A stretch of DNA of 64,000 bases from Acridotheres tristis (Eukaryota; Chordata; Aves; Passeriformes; Sturnidae), in contig CM072886.1 of assembly GCA_037013685.1 (NCBI GenBank), positions 70,707,859 to 70,771,858 of the forward strand. Direction: 5' to 3'. The position numbers were made by a program, and so were the translations under genes. The notes beneath the pieces were generated by a model, which searched no databases, was not told the origin of the DNA, and was given only the letters and a program-made list of their open reading frames with translations. Positions 1-13,534 of this stretch are shown piece by piece (the stretch's first letter is position 1; the number at the start of each line of letters is the position of its first letter).

Positions 1-3000
1 TCTGAAGATAAATGAGAGTTATATGATCTTTATCTCTTTAAAAGGGTGATTCAGACTAAAAGAGTTGATGTTTCCATATGAAGACCACCAAAATGCAAGT
101 TAATGTGGCTATCTACAGAATAAGCTCACTGTGCATTGCAGTCATGAGAATAATAATACTGTCTTATATTTTATCTGACTTTGTGGATACAGTTGTACCA
201 TTGAGTAAGGAACTACCAGGATGTTTAAAATAATCTGTAATTAAAAAAAAAAAAAAAAAGGTTGCAGGAATTGTTAGTTACAAAGTTAAAGAGAAGAATA
301 AGTAATAAGTACTCTTAAAAGAAGAAAACCGTTGTACCATTACCTATTAATATCTGGGTAAATTATGTGGGACATCAATGCCATTAAATTTTTCAGATTC
401 ATAGTAAATACTGTTAAGAAAAAATCAGTCTTACAAAACTTGAAGAGAATGTGTTGCACTTGGCAATGCAGCCTCAGCTGATCTTATATATGCAGGTAAA
501 TCTAAAAGCATTTTTGAGAACTAAGAATGAAAATGGCACTCACCAGCTAGGCCAGTCTGCAGCTTGGAAAGCAGAAAGTATGAAAAGGCCTTTGGAAAAA
601 TAACATCTATGTTTGACTCAAGATGAGCTGCTAGTGCAGCATAATGCTAGGGTAATAAGGAATGCTATGAAAGCACAGAGACGTATAGAGGAGGAAATGC
701 TTGATGAAAATGAGAGCTAGGTTTTTCACAAAGGTCACAGATGACAAATATATAGGGCACATTTTATGGCTATTGAGAGCATTTTGGCTGCATGTATGTC
801 ACAAAGCTCCCTTCCTGCCCTTATGGCTACTCCAAGAAATAGAGTCTCAGAAAATTATTTTTTTGACCACCTGTGCCAAACCAGCAGAATCTACCATGCT
901 GGGTGCATATTTATCTTTGTACTACAAGTATCTGTCAAAACAGCTGATTTAAGTGATGCAGAAAATGCATATTGGATACTGGCTTTAAATTCAAAGAGGG
1001 AACACAGATCACTACATTTTGCATATGCAGCACAGCACAGCATTCCAGCTACATGGTTTTTTACCTTTATATTGTATAACTCTACTATGGCTAAGTTTCC
1101 TGCTCCTCATTTCAGAAATGAGACAAATGGCTGAAGACCTGGGGTCTCCTACTCACTCTGTGATTTATGCACACTGTGCTGACAGCACATCATGTTTCCA
1201 ACCAAACTTTATAACACTTATGCCCTCTTGGATTCTAGACTTAGCTTTGGAAATAATTAGCCACATGTAAAATATCCCAAGCTGTATATGACTATTTTCT
1301 CTTTTATGGACATAAACACTCTTGACTAGTTTGCAGATGTTTGCTCCATACATAATGTATTTACTGTTGTTTGTTCACTAACTCTGAATAAACCCCTTTG
1401 GTTTAACTCCTGGCAGTGGAATTGATATAGAATAGATACATATAGAGACTACTGTACTCTCCTCCAGCCCCCTCCCATTCCCCCCACTAATATTCTGATA
1501 TTAAAGATTGTGTTCTTTGGTGTTGGCAATTTTAAAAAGCTACGGACAAACAGAAAACTTCAGTACAAAGACCACTACTTGAACAACCTGATGTTTGAAA
1601 AATGTGTTTTGCAGAGTTTCTGGCATATCCAGGGAAAGGGTAAGAGGTGACTTGATTACAGCCTACAATTACTTACAATGAGAAGATTCCTGATTGCAAA
1701 TAGCCCTTTAATTTAACAAATGAAGCATAACGAGATCCAATATTTGAAGATGGAAACTAGATGATTGATATTAGACTAGGTGCATATTTTTATCAGTGAC
1801 TCTAATCAACTATTTGGACTATTTACCTAGGGAAGCACTTGGTTTGTCATCACTGAGAACTTTAAATGAAAATTGTATGTTCCTGAAAGATATGAAATAG
1901 CTCAAGCAGAAATTATAGACTTATTCAGGAAACACTTGAAGGAATTCTGTCTTGTATTATGCTGTAGTTCTTACTAGTTGATTATTATGGCCTCTTCCAG
2001 TCCTAAAAGTTGACTGAAATTTAGTTCCATTACAATCAATGTGAATTTTGTCACTGAGTGGAATCAGGATTTTCCCAAGTTTACACTAGACTCCTTTACA
2101 GCCTCACTAACACAGTAAAAGTACCTTTGAGTATACAGAAATTCAATCATATTTAATTGTCTTCAGCATTCCTAAGCTGATGGAAAAAGGCCTTAAATGT
2201 AATACGAGTTCGGCATTCCTAACAACTATAAATTAATACTTTTGGAAACTGGGGTTGAAAGATTGTGTTTAAACTAGTCTCCTACCATGAAGTTTAAAGC
2301 CCATACTTAAACTTGCCAGTGGTAAAGTGTTGCTGATAATAAGTTAAGTCTGATGTAGTTGTGAATCAATAGAAGGAAGCAACTGCTCCCTCTTTCTCAC
2401 ATCTAAAAAACCTTGTCTAAAAAACTGTTGTCTCCCTTGGATAAAGAAGCCTTTTTGTAGTATTAAATTGTTCTTTCCTAATTTATAATAAAACAGTCAC
2501 TAAGCCACTGTGTCAGAAGGCCGTCATAAAAAATGTATGACATTGTAGAGCAATATTAATAATTAGATGTATTAAGAAATTTCAGTACAATTTAAAGATA
2601 TACATTTAAGATTTTTGTTTATTGAAAGCAAGAAATGATACAGTTAGAAAAAAACCAATAAAATAGGGATACAGACAAGCCAATCTCAGTTATACTATAT
2701 CTCTTCTCTTTTGGTATAAAAATAAAAGTATATGCAGTAGACTGAAGAGAAAAACCACAAATAACTTGATTTTTTAGAGCTATAATATAAAGAAAAATTA
2801 AAAAGGCAAACAACTTATCATTGAAAGAAACCACAGTGCTTAAAAGCATTAGGTATTCTATTTGGTTGGCGTATCTATATTTGGAGTAAAGTGGGGGTAA
2901 GCTTAAAATATTCAAAGTTTTATGTTGCTAGTTTTACATAGGCTAAATGTCACTGTTAGTGTGGAGCTGGAGCATCAAGTTTATCCATACAACATCTCAC

Positions 3001-6000
3001 AGGGCAGGGCAGAGCTATTATCTCCCATTCTGGTGATGGGGACTCTTGAGAAGAGCCACAAAACCAAATACCCCAAGGATTCCCACTCCTGGCCACCAAC
3101 TTGATCAAGGTACATCCAGAAGCATCTGTCAGGATGCCAATAGTGTTACACATCCAAAAACTGAGCAAGCAGCTCTGCCACAGAGACTGACATGCCAAAC
3201 ACTGTAATTGTTCTGCGTCAGTACTTGCTGAATATGACTGTCCTTAGAAAATAGCATGAATGTCTCACCTCAGATGCAGGCATCCTAGAGCCAGCAGAGT
3301 GGACACATGGAGTGTAGGATAAAGAACATGTGATTAAGCCCTTTCTTTTCTTTTTTTTTTTTTTTTGGTCTGGTAGACAGTAGAGACACAGACAAAGTGG
3401 TAGTGGGTTCACCTCCTGCTAAAAGGATGGGGAACACTGGGTATCACAGCAAGGCATTCTTCAGATGGATTAATGACCAAATTAATCAGACAGAGGAAAA
3501 ACAGCTACCTTATCTACCTCAAAGGCCATTAGAAGCTCGGCTATTGAACAGGTGCAGAAGGATGAGGCATATTTTGTGAGAAAAGCAACGGATGTGTGCC
3601 CCTATCTGATAGATTTCAGGGACAGGCATCCTGTGTGGGATGAAGGCCCTGGAGTCTGGGCAAGGTACAATGAATAAGAACATATCAGTGAGGCATTTCC
3701 AGCTGCCTATGTACCACTCTGTACAAAGCACAGCATCCTGTCTGCAACCTCTCCTGTAGCTACATTCACTTAATCAACAGAGGAAATTATACTTTATGTT
3801 TGGTCTCCTTTTACCTGTCTCTTTTAGTGCAAAGTTCATAAATCTTTGTCACAGCAAGAGTATAAGTGCAGGTTTACTAAATCTGAGGCAGGCACTCCAG
3901 CATCCCAACTCATGAAATTTAAATCTTCTTTACAGGCAAAAATAACAGCTTTCATCATGTCCTTTAGGAACAGATTACATGCTAAGAGTCCACTGTGAGA
4001 TTTCTTGTATTGAATTCCCTAATACTGGAAGCACTTTGGTCAAGAAGATAGCAGACTATTCTTTTGTCTCTTTGTGAAGATAAGCCGAATTTTAAAATAT
4101 AAATAACTTAAAGACATTTGTAGGTATAATCCGCATATCATTCTTAATGTTACATTATTAAAAATCCCTCAGGTAGGAGAGATTAAAAAGTCCTACTGAA
4201 CTATGTAATGAATATGACTTTTATTTATTATTAAATGGATATTAATGGACTAAAGAGTTGGTAAATACATTTTACATAAAAATCATTTAGTCCTAATAGA
4301 GCAAATGGAAAGATGACATGCTAATTTCTAACTTGAAAAATTTTTCCTTTCACATCTTAGCTGCTTCGCTTCCTTTTATATTGATTTCTGGCTTCCAGAC
4401 AATGAGATTATATTTTGAAGCATTCACAGAGGAGAGCCTAAGGACAAGGCTATACCAAAACAATTAGATTCACATAAATGAGTCTCTAAAGACTTGAGTA
4501 AAACATTATTCTTTGCTCGGAAAGTTATCAAGTTTCTTCTTTTACCCATCCATCACATTAGGTGGTGTGAAACAGTTTTAAGACAGCAGATATAATTTTA
4601 GTCCACCAGACAAGAAATAACTCAGACTTTTGATGACCCTATGCTGAAACACCTTGTTAAGAAGGGAAAAAAAGTTTTGGTGATGCTGCCAAACAATTCT
4701 TAGACAACTCTGTCATGGAGTTGCTTCTGTTAACAACAAAAGATGGAGGTAACATTCAACATAATAGTAACCTCAATATCAATTACAAGACCAAGTACTC
4801 ATAACAAACATTTGTGTCAGGATTTCCTGTAATTCAGTCGGTACTCATGCACTTAAGCAATAGAAAATGCAGCTGGAATATAAACTACACATAGGAACTC
4901 ATCTGGATAAAAATAAGATCCTGAGTTCTAGCACACAAAACTGGACCCTGTGCAGACTGAGGTATTTTTTTACAAAACCTATGTTTGCCATTGAAGGTAG
5001 AAAATTTCTTGTAGCTCTGCTTTTCTTTGGTCTCTCCTAGATCCATTAAGTAGCAAAGACTGGGTGGAGAGAGGAAACTAAGAGAGAAATAGTAAAATTG
5101 AGAGAGGCTACTTCCTTGAAACAAAGCCCTGTCTGTATGAAGTATCTGCTTCAGAAACAAAAGATTTCAGACGGACGGGGTGAACAAAGCATAAAGTGAC
5201 TGCAGGGACAGGAGCCTGTTCTACACTATTTCATATACTGGAAATGCATTAAGGACTGTCCTGAAGAAGATGCCTCAGCGGAGTTTTTTGGGGTTTAGTT
5301 TGGGGGTTTTTTGCCAATTTACAGCCATGGGTTTCTACACAAATAAACAAGATCATATGATAGTTTCGAAATCATTGATTTTTTTTTTTCTCATTGGACT
5401 ATTTTACTCTGGTTAAATAAGTTTTTGTGTTGTTTATTACAATAATAGTGAAATATATTGATTGAATGATATTCAGACAACACAGAAACGGTAAGAAAGG
5501 ACATATATAACATCCACATTTCCTATACTTCCTTATGCCTTCTCTCATGTAACTGGGTATGTTTATGGTGAGGAAACAATACATAAGAAATAGGATTTCA
5601 ACAACTTATAATCTACCTGGATTTCTAAAAGGCAGAAAAGCAGTATAGAAGCTGAATAAAGGGCATGTAGTTGTACCAGGAATATCCACTGAAGCATAGT
5701 CTTCTCAGTTCCATGAAAAGTTTACATGAAAATTCCATCTCTAATTAAAAGGAACTGATCAGGTGTCTGAAACTTTGTCTTGCACAGATGCTTGGGACAA
5801 GTGCATTGAGATGTGTATCAAGTGTTTTCATATGTTTTTAAAAGTCCCAAATCAAATACTTCAAGGAAGATAGGTTGCAGAATAACTTTTTTTGGGCCTT
5901 TTTATTGCCTAGGAATAAAATAGGTAGAAAGCATGATCAAGACAACACAGGACATGTGTAGGAGCAGAAGTGCTGATGGTGGAGGTTATTTGATGTAAAA

Positions 6001-6692
6001 AGCCCAAGAGATTCAGACACTTATAGGACTTCTGAATAAGTACATGAGGATTTGAGAAGCTGGAGTAGGATGCCAGAATTCAGTAGTAGGCTTTGCATTA
6101 TGTTTTCATTCCAGCTTGCTAATTTTTCTTTCTGTATCTCCACTTCAATGACTGCAAAAGTAGATGGAGGGACATGACTTGCACTTCCTGATCAAAGAAA
6201 CTTTGTGTGAGTAGGGCTCATTTATTATAATTACCTCTGCATCACCCTGCCATTTGGTTTTCTATCTAGGGAAATGTTGGCTGCTTAGCACCAATTTTTG
6301 CTTCAGTTTTCTGCTGTCTCCCAGCACCACCATTACACTGTGCAACAACCAGTTTTGATATGTAAGCCAACATATGGCCATTAAACTATTGGCTTCAATT
6401 ACAAACATAAGGACTCAGAAGTGTGACTTATTAGCATGAAATTATTACGTTCCTCTTAGAAAATGTGGCCTCATCTTTTCAGTCAAACAAAAATGCACAC
6501 AAAACTAGACTCACAAGATTTAATTTTCTCAGATGATACTATTTTATTTCATGCATTTCCATATTATGGGTACAGTTAAAAACCCTTCCTTTAATAAAAG
6601 TATTATCAAATTTAAATTATTTGATCATCACATTCCAGAGTATTTTTTTTTTATAGATGTTATACCTTGGTTTGTTCTTTATATTTTCTAAG
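1..6692. other. AT-rich single-copy DNA, no gene supported
   Basis: I find no exon, RNA gene or recognisable transposon here. Open frames are all under about 125 codons, overlap on both strands and have no family resemblance. Visible simple sequence is limited to a run of 17 A at 243-259 and a T-rich run at 3341-3366. The interval 2920-3760 is slightly richer in GC and may be an old, unrecognisable repeat or a conserved non-coding stretch; I cannot tell from one sequence. Confidence 0.6.
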
Positions 6693-6881
6693 AAAAAACA
6701 AAAAAAACCAAAAACCAAAAACCAAACCAAACCAAAACAAAACAAAAAAACCCCCAAAACAACAACAAAAAACCTCACAAACAAAAACAAACAAACAAAA
6801 AACCCCAAACAAACAAAAAAAAGACACAAAAACAAAAACAAAAACCAAAAAAACCCCCCCCACACACACACAAAAAACCCA
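6693..6881. repeat. A/C-only low-complexity tract (AAAC-like)
   Basis: Over 189 bases the + strand is almost purely A and C; the only exceptions I see are a T at 6775 and a G at 6823. It is a mix of AAAC, AAAAC and ACC words and ends in C8 followed by a short CA run. This extreme strand asymmetry creates long spurious open frames on both strands (lysine/threonine/asparagine-rich on +, phenylalanine/valine-rich on -), which are not genes. Similar tracts recur at 17895, 35100, 38191 and 49462. Confidence 0.9.
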
Positions 6882-9800
6882 TAAAACTTGCAAATCACAG
6901 ATCCTGGATCTTCTTATGTATACAAGATGAAGTTTCATGACAAGGTAAAGAAAAAAAATCCTTTAGAAAGCCCCAACTATTTACCTATAAACGTTACTCT
7001 CAGGAAAGGAAATTTAATTGCAGTTTTTTAATTGCATGCTGAATGGTGATATACCAAGAATGCTTTTTCCTGTAAGCTCTTGTCATTCTTTCTGTAGTCT
7101 GTGTAATGAATCTTTCCTGTCAAGTTTACTATTTCCCTTTGGTATTCTCATTAACATTGGTCATTGAAACAAGATTGGGCAAAGTGCTGGAAAACCTATC
7201 CTCAGGAAAGACTTTATTTAGAAAGCTCACACCATTCTACCAGAGTAGTTTAAAATGCTGCAGTTATTTCCCTGCAAGCTTCAGTGTTTAGATTATTAAA
7301 ATAGATTTTTTCAGTATTTGGAGAGAACAGTATATTTCAAAAATAATGAAAAAAGTTCCACAGTACTTCAGGTAGCCCTTGAAGTTCAATTCTAGGTTCT
7401 TAAAATCATAGAGAATAGAATGGAGGGGACTACAACATCATCTAAATCCTCCGTGTCTCCACAACAGTGCTAGCTATGGTTATATATATATATGTATATA
7501 TGGTATACATGGTTATATTTCTGATAAATGTTGTCCAATCTTCATATGTCTTTGAAAATATTTGTTACCTTCTCCCAGAAAATAAAAAAGATTACAATTC
7601 AAAAATTAAACATCTTTCTTTATATGAAATATGGAGGGTTTTTTTGACTTGTAGCTAGTCATAACCTCTTCTTCAGCTAATGCTTCTAGGAAAATAATTT
7701 CCTGTTCCCTTTTCACAGGACACAAGGAATTCACATGATGAAGAACATTCAAACAAAGATAGTTTGGTGGGAAGTGTTAGAAGTTAGGAGCAACCTAGCC
7801 TGGTGCTCTGAAAAGGAAAAGAGGAAGAAAAATATCTTTTCTATTTTTATTTTCTAGTTTTCTAAGACAACATTTACATAGATTGTGACTGAACAAACAC
7901 TGAAAAAATGGGGTTTGGCATAAATTTTACAGTCGCATGTATTTATGATAAGCTGATTCAAAATAAATTCTAAGTAGAAAAATCAGTTGTTTTGATACTA
8001 GCAAATTTCAAACACTTCACAATCGTTTCTGTCTCATAGCAAGACATTTCTTTCTGTTTAAGAAATACTTCCCTGAATTAATAATTTTCAATAATGTATC
8101 ACTAAGAATAGAGGATTGGTCATACATATGAATGGAAGATGTTTTGTATCGGAAAGAAAATTAAGTGCTGCTTACTTTGCCAGGAATAACTGCCTCTACC
8201 GTCGCCTCTCCTCCTCAGAAGCAGATTTATTATTGCCATTATTCATTCCTGTATGTTTTCTTAGGGAACACTTTTATGTGGAAATGTCACTTATTTTCAG
8301 ATGCCAGTAGCTTGAATTGCTTTAAAGTTTCATTAAAAGCCACCATTGCTGCTGGCTGCTCAGCAGACATCTCAGCTAGTAAGCTCTAATGTGCTCTTTA
8401 CAGCCAAGTTGAGAGGCAGTTTTAACTTGTGCTTGCCATTTTACCCTATAAATAAAACACTTTTAAGAGCAAAACGATCCTGTCTTCTCTTCTTCATTAC
8501 CAGGCAATGAATACCTGCCATTTTCAGAGCACTGCAGGACTAAGGACCTTTCCTGTCTCTTATATCTGCAAGTCCCAGCCTGACAGGCTGTGGCCGTGAG
8601 CCTGCACTGTGCTCACTTAGGCTCGACGTGTCTCCAGCTCCCCAGACCAGCCAGCCCACTATGGGACACAGAGCACCTTTTCCATTCTGCTATGCCACTG
8701 CAAAGCATTATTTTTCCTCTGTGTTTTAGAGAAGAGGGATGACCAGACATACTTTTGACAAATAGCTTGTTACCTGATTGGTTTCTATGCTAAAATTTAT
8801 ACTAAAATAGGCAACATGCTTATTTGGGTTTCAACTTCAATAAAGGTTTTCTTGTCGGTTTATAATTGCCATTCTGTAAAGACAAAGACTGTTTGCCTAT
8901 TTCCAGATGTAACCCAATATTACACATTCAAGAGTTAGGTTAGACTTCACCCCTAGCTCTACTCAAATAAATATTTTAGGTTATTAATTCATACACTATT
9001 GATTTACAGAAAAGCATATTGACCAAGAGAGAAGAAGCCTTCAGGATTACCCACTATTAATTCCTGTTAGAAATAAAATTGCATTCTTGATGGGTTGAAG
9101 TTTGTTATAATAGACAAATCAAACACTTCTATTTCTAGATGATGAGGGATGCAGGCGATAAACCCTGTCAGGAAAGATTACCTGAGCAAATGGCAGACTT
9201 GCTAAACTCCGTCAGTAGGTTCTCTGGTTCTTAAAAGCCTAAGAGTATATACATATAGGTAAAACATGAGACAGTGTGTTTTATTTGTTTGTTTGCTTGT
9301 TTATTTTCTTAATTTTATCACAATTCCTTTAAATAGTCAGATTACATGGATTAAAAGGGGGGAGAGCTTTGGGGTTATTTTTTTTCTCTCTATAAAATTC
9401 TGTGAACACCATAATCTGTCAGCAATTCTATTTTGAAAACCAAAAATGTCACAGATTCAGAAAAAAATCCAGATAAAATGATGCAAGACGGAAACTTTTT
9501 GCAATGAAAGCATTTCAGCTGTTCTTGCACCTGACAGAGATGAAACCAATCGAGCCTGTGACTCAGCAAACTCTTTCTATGCAGAGACATTGTATGACTT
9601 TGTTGGTCTTCTCTCCATCTGCTAGCTGGTTAAAAGTCTACTAAGCAGCTCAAGTAGTACAAATAAAGAAGGAATCTAGAGTGTTAGAAAAAAATCTTTA
9701 TCAGTGGCATACAGCTTGCATTCAGAATATATAAGCAATGAACAAAACTGTTGCATATGTTCATTATACCATAAATTTAATGTATTTGCTTTCTCCAGTT

Positions 9801-10329
9801 ATATAAAGAGTACAGTGGCAGATACTGAGCAATGGAAGTGGTAAAGTAACATCAGACATTTTCCAGTAAATACTATGCCACACTGTGTCATCCTGGTCTT
9901 CCAAAGTCTATGTTAAATGGGATACAGTAAGAAAAAAAAAAAAGTAACAGAGATAAGGACAGTGTTACTGGGAACAGGACCTTATGGAAAATAGCAATAT
10001 TAAAAACTTGTTCTTACATATATTTCATAATATCATTCTCATTTTTCCTGTTTTATAAGTGGCTGACCAGCCACGAAACACTGAAGTGACAATGGCTCAA
10101 CAACATTTCATTAAGATGCGTATCCAGCAGGAATTTAGCAGCTAAATCGATTTTAGGTGACATTTTTGTACTGCATGATAATCTAAACTGAAAAGAGAAT
10201 ACTATTGGGGCGCAACTAACAGCCCCAGCCCCAGACAGAACGTGAGCAAAATCAAGGAGGACTGTAAAGACCTTGGGGTTCAAGTGATTTTAAAATCCAC
10301 AAGTGTCCTTCAGGTATGTAAACAACAAG
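6882..10329. other. AT-rich single-copy DNA, no gene supported
   Basis: No gene is supported. Small features are a TA-rich run at 7481-7503 and a possible CR1 3'-end remnant at 7402-7455 (listed separately). The stretch 8320-8480 reads as moderately complex DNA with a TATAAATAAA-type string near 8446, but nothing ties it to a transcript. A TTTG-type run lies at 9285-9305. Confidence 0.55.
7402..7455 (-). mobile_element. Possible CR1 LINE 3'-end remnant
   Basis: The + strand reads AATCATAGAGAATAGAATGG, then GGGAC and CATCTAAATCCTCC. This resembles the reverse complement of an avian CR1 3' end (AATCATAGAAT, GGAAGGGAC, ATCATCTAGTCC). The match is only about 50 bases and degraded, so chance similarity cannot be excluded. 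Confidence 0.3.
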
Positions 10330-11060
10330 CAGAAACAGAAGGAAAATACTGACCTGCTGTTAGACAAGGTGAATTAGTCACCAACAAGGGGGAGCAGCTC
10401 TTTGGAAAGTTACCTGGTGTGGCCAAAAAGTTCAATATGAGTGAACAGTTTGCTGCTGCATCAAAGCATTCCAATGGGATCCTGGGCTGCATCAACAAGG
10501 GCATCACAAGCAGAGACAGAGAAGTCATTACCCAGTTCTATTCAGTGCTTGTCAGGCCACACCTGGAATAATGTGATCACTTTTGGTCCCTGATGGGCAA
10601 AAAAAGAAGTGGGCAGTTTGGAATGGGTCCAGAGGAGGATTCCAAAGATGAGCAAAGGACTGGGAAGCGTGACATGTGAGGAAAGGATGAGAGAATTGGG
10701 TTTGTTCAGCCTTTAGAAAAGAAGGCTCAGGGTAGACCTTATCACTATGTGCCACTATTTCAAGGGTGACTACAAAGAAGATGAGACTCGTTTTTGCAAT
10801 GAGTCACATGGAATAGATGAGGGGTAATGGGGCTTAAGTTACAGATGGGGAGATTCCGATTAGACACAATTTTTCATCATGAGAACAATTAGCTATGGGA
10901 ATAATCTCCCCCGGGAAATGAAGGATTGATTCCCTAATGTGGGATACTTCTAAGGTCCAGATGGAAGTGTTATCTTGTCTAGACCATTCTTTTGACAAGA
11001 AAGTTTGGAGCAGATGATCTTTGAGGCCCCCTTCCCACGTGGTATTCCATGATTCCATGA
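10330..11060 (+). mobile_element. CR1 LINE, 5'-truncated copy with 3' end
   Basis: This is a non-LTR retrotransposon fragment in sense orientation. In one frame, 10435-10560 still reads like the C-terminal end of CR1 ORF2: a block equivalent to 'GILGCINKGITSRDREVI' followed by 'VLVRPHLE', then a stop. The remainder matches the CR1 post-RT region (GAGGAAAGGATGAGAGAATTGG, 'FRLDTIFHHENN') and ends at the typical terminus GATTCCATGATTCCATGA near 11060. Several frameshifts and stops make it non-functional. The 5' breakpoint is approximate, because similarity fades between 10205 and 10335. CR1 copies are normally 5'-truncated by incomplete reverse transcription, which fits. Confidence 0.88.
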
Positions 11061-11173
11061 AACAAGTCACATGCTGTACATTGTCTTTCAGGACAATTTT
11101 AAGCCCCAGTGAAGCTATTTTTTCTGTGACTTTATTTCTATCTGCCAACCTATTTTTAATTAAAAAAACCCAT

Positions 11174-11228
11174 CATTTCAGTAGGCTCCTTGACACGTCC
11201 AAGACATATCAAGGAGCCTACCAAAATG
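11174..11228. repeat. Inverted repeat / potential RNA hairpin
   Basis: Arms 11181-11193 (GTAGGCTCCTTGA) and 11209-11221 (TCAAGGAGCCTAC) are perfectly complementary over 13 bp around a 15-nt loop. Beyond a 2x2 mismatch (CA/CA) the pairing continues for 5 bp (CATTT at 11174-11178 with AAATG at 11224-11228). The 55-nt structure is short for a typical vertebrate pre-microRNA but unusually perfect for random DNA. It lies about 115 bp after the CR1 3' end and is not part of the CR1 consensus as I know it. Expression is unknown. Confidence 0.75.
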
Positions 11229-12130
11229 CTTTTTACATCCCTTCTTAAGCTGAACTGTAGTTATATTTTTTTTCATGTCAACATCTTCCTACCTACATAC
11301 ACATTTTTGAAACAACTGGCCTCTCTCCACACCTTTTAGTGCAGTTTCTTAGCACCTGCAATTTTTATAGTTGTGTAAAAGTTAAGGACTGTCTTTGTTC
11401 ATTTGTGTTTGTACAGTGCAGATGAAGATCACCTTACAGTCAGAAATAAAAAATAAGCTTGTCTTATCAAGTACCTCTTTAAGTAAACAAAAATGTACAT
11501 TAAATAATTGACTCATTTTTCTTCAAGTATATCAGAGCAGACTAGGAACAGCTAGTTGTGAAACAATGGTAACATAAAAGGAGAATGAAGATGGATGCAG
11601 CACAAACTGATTTTGAAGCTATTCCACAATGGTTAATAGTAGAGGATTCCTGAAGTTCCCTTTAGATGCTTGTCCAAAGCCAATATACTCAGTAGGTACA
11701 ATTGAAAAGAAATAACTTTGATTGGTACAGAAATCTAATATGGTGCTTTCTGGTGATTATAGCTTGAACTTGTATGTCAAAACCAACAAATACAATATCA
11801 TATCTTCAATACAATCGAGCTATAAATCAGAAAGGATATTTGGCTGTAGAGAACTTAAACAACATAATCAGCCACAACATCTTTTTTAATTTAAAATAGT
11901 AAGTGTAGATTTGCTAAAAGATTAAGCACATGAAACTTGAGCGTTCGTATCCATGATACTGTGTGATAATACAAATGTGATAATGAAATGCAGTTAATAT
12001 GAGACATCTTGTGCCAATTTTAAAGAAATTCTCTTTAGTAGTCCTGTGTAAATTCCTGTGGATATAATTCTAGACATGCTATGTACAACTTATGAGATAG
12101 ATCATACAGTTTCATTAGAAATCCTTTCAT

Positions 12131-12190
12131 TTTTATTTTTGGACTTCCTGCTTTATTTTTGGACTTCCTGCTTTTTTTTTTTTTTTTTTT
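12131..12190. repeat. 20-bp tandem duplication plus poly-T
   Basis: Two adjacent copies of a 20-mer of the form (t/c)TTTATTTTTGGACTTCCTG occupy 12131-12150 and 12151-12170, differing only at the first base. A C and then 19 T follow (12172-12190). The near identity suggests a recent slippage or small duplication event. Confidence 0.9.
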
Positions 12191-13379
12191 ATAATTCCAA
12201 AAGGTATGTTGCTTTTTTTCCCCCCTATAGTCATTAAAATTCAACCAAGTCGTAGATTTTTTTATCTAGTATTATCCAGATAGAAAATATTAAGAGTCAA
12301 GAAAAGAATCTGAATGTTTGTTCTCTGACTGAGATGACCCTGAGATTCTGTGAGCAGTAATGGGGAAAAAAGTACATATATCCTTCACAGTGTTGGTCAA
12401 AGAACTGAGTGATGTGCATGGCGACCTATATGAAAGAAAGTCGGCACAGAAAGCTGATAATTGTTTTTAAATCTCCTCAGATTTCTACTACAGTGCTTAA
12501 CAATTCCAAGACTAACAAAAAGTTATCATCAAAAAGCAAAAGTTACCATTTCTCATATTTAATTTTTAAAACTCCAGTTAAAGAGGAAATGTTCCCATGG
12601 CTATAAGAGTTTGTTCCTCAACATTTGATGATTTATTTTGCATTAAAATATCAACAGGAAAGATAGGAAGAAGATTGTTTTTCTTTAGAAGTAGATCACA
12701 TGAGACAAAAAAGGAACAAGACTTGTACAAAAAATCTATGATGCAAATTTCTCACTGTTAAATGACTTTAGGAATGGAGAGCGTTAGTGCTCATGTTTAA
12801 CAAAGTTTTCATTTTAACTGAAAAGTTAATACGTGGCTTAAACAGCAACTTGACTTAAATTTCTGGCAACAGCTGCCCCACAGTGCTCATTTATGCTTAT
12901 AGGACTATGAAAATTCTTTATACTCTTTTTCTTAGATTAAAGAAAGAAAGAAAACAAAAACAATATATCTAAAAACCCAAACCAAAAGACCAGAAAAGTC
13001 AGACTGAGATGGTTAAGCAGAAATAATTGACAGAAAAATTTCAGCAGCATTTCTATTAAAAAAAATCATTATAATTTTCCTTTAGAAGCTTCGATTTTAA
13101 TTTTTGTGATACCCTAAGAGTATTGCTCATTATAATGATTACTTGTAACTAATACAGAAAGATGTTTTGTAGAGTGGTTTTGTTTTGGTTTTTTTTTCTT
13201 TTTAAATTAAGGAATCCTCTGTTCTTTTTCTGTTGAAATAAATCCTCAAAACAGGCCCCGTTCATGTCCTGCTAATTAAGAAAGAAATTAAGGAAGGACA
13301 TAACGGTCATGTGAATATAGAGCAAGAGAAACTATTTGTAATGCTTTACTCGCAAATTTACCTCTGCTGCAGGAGGAGA

Positions 13380-13534
13380 CTGATGTCTCACCAGTGGGCA
13401 TTCCAGGGATGAGAGGTTGCCCTGGCTGCTGGGCAGCATTTTGCCCTCCCTCTCCCAGACTTTCCCTGTGGGTCTTGCCCACCCGGCACAGCCCCGGCGC
13501 TGCCGCCGCCACCGGGACATCTTGGCCCATACAG
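13380..13534. other. GC-rich islet with exon-like splice motifs
   Basis: In an AT-rich neighbourhood this roughly 155-bp block is clearly GC-rich and holds several CpGs clustered at 13491-13516. On the + strand a pyrimidine-rich stretch ending in CCCAG (13441-13458) and an ACAG|GTGCAA site (13534/13535) would bound a 76-nt exon. All three frames are weakly open, but no protein family is recognisable. It could be an isolated exon, a small promoter or CpG islet, or an old repeat. I do not call a gene. Confidence 0.3.

Noticed and set aside
701..1353. Cluster of overlapping 60-120 codon open frames
   Set aside because: They overlap in several frames and on both strands with no conserved features, as expected for random sequence.
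6617..6938. Four overlapping open frames across the A/C tract
   Set aside because: A DNA stretch lacking T and G cannot contain stop codons on + and rarely does on -. This is a composition artefact. The same applies at 17821-18105 and 37939-38340.
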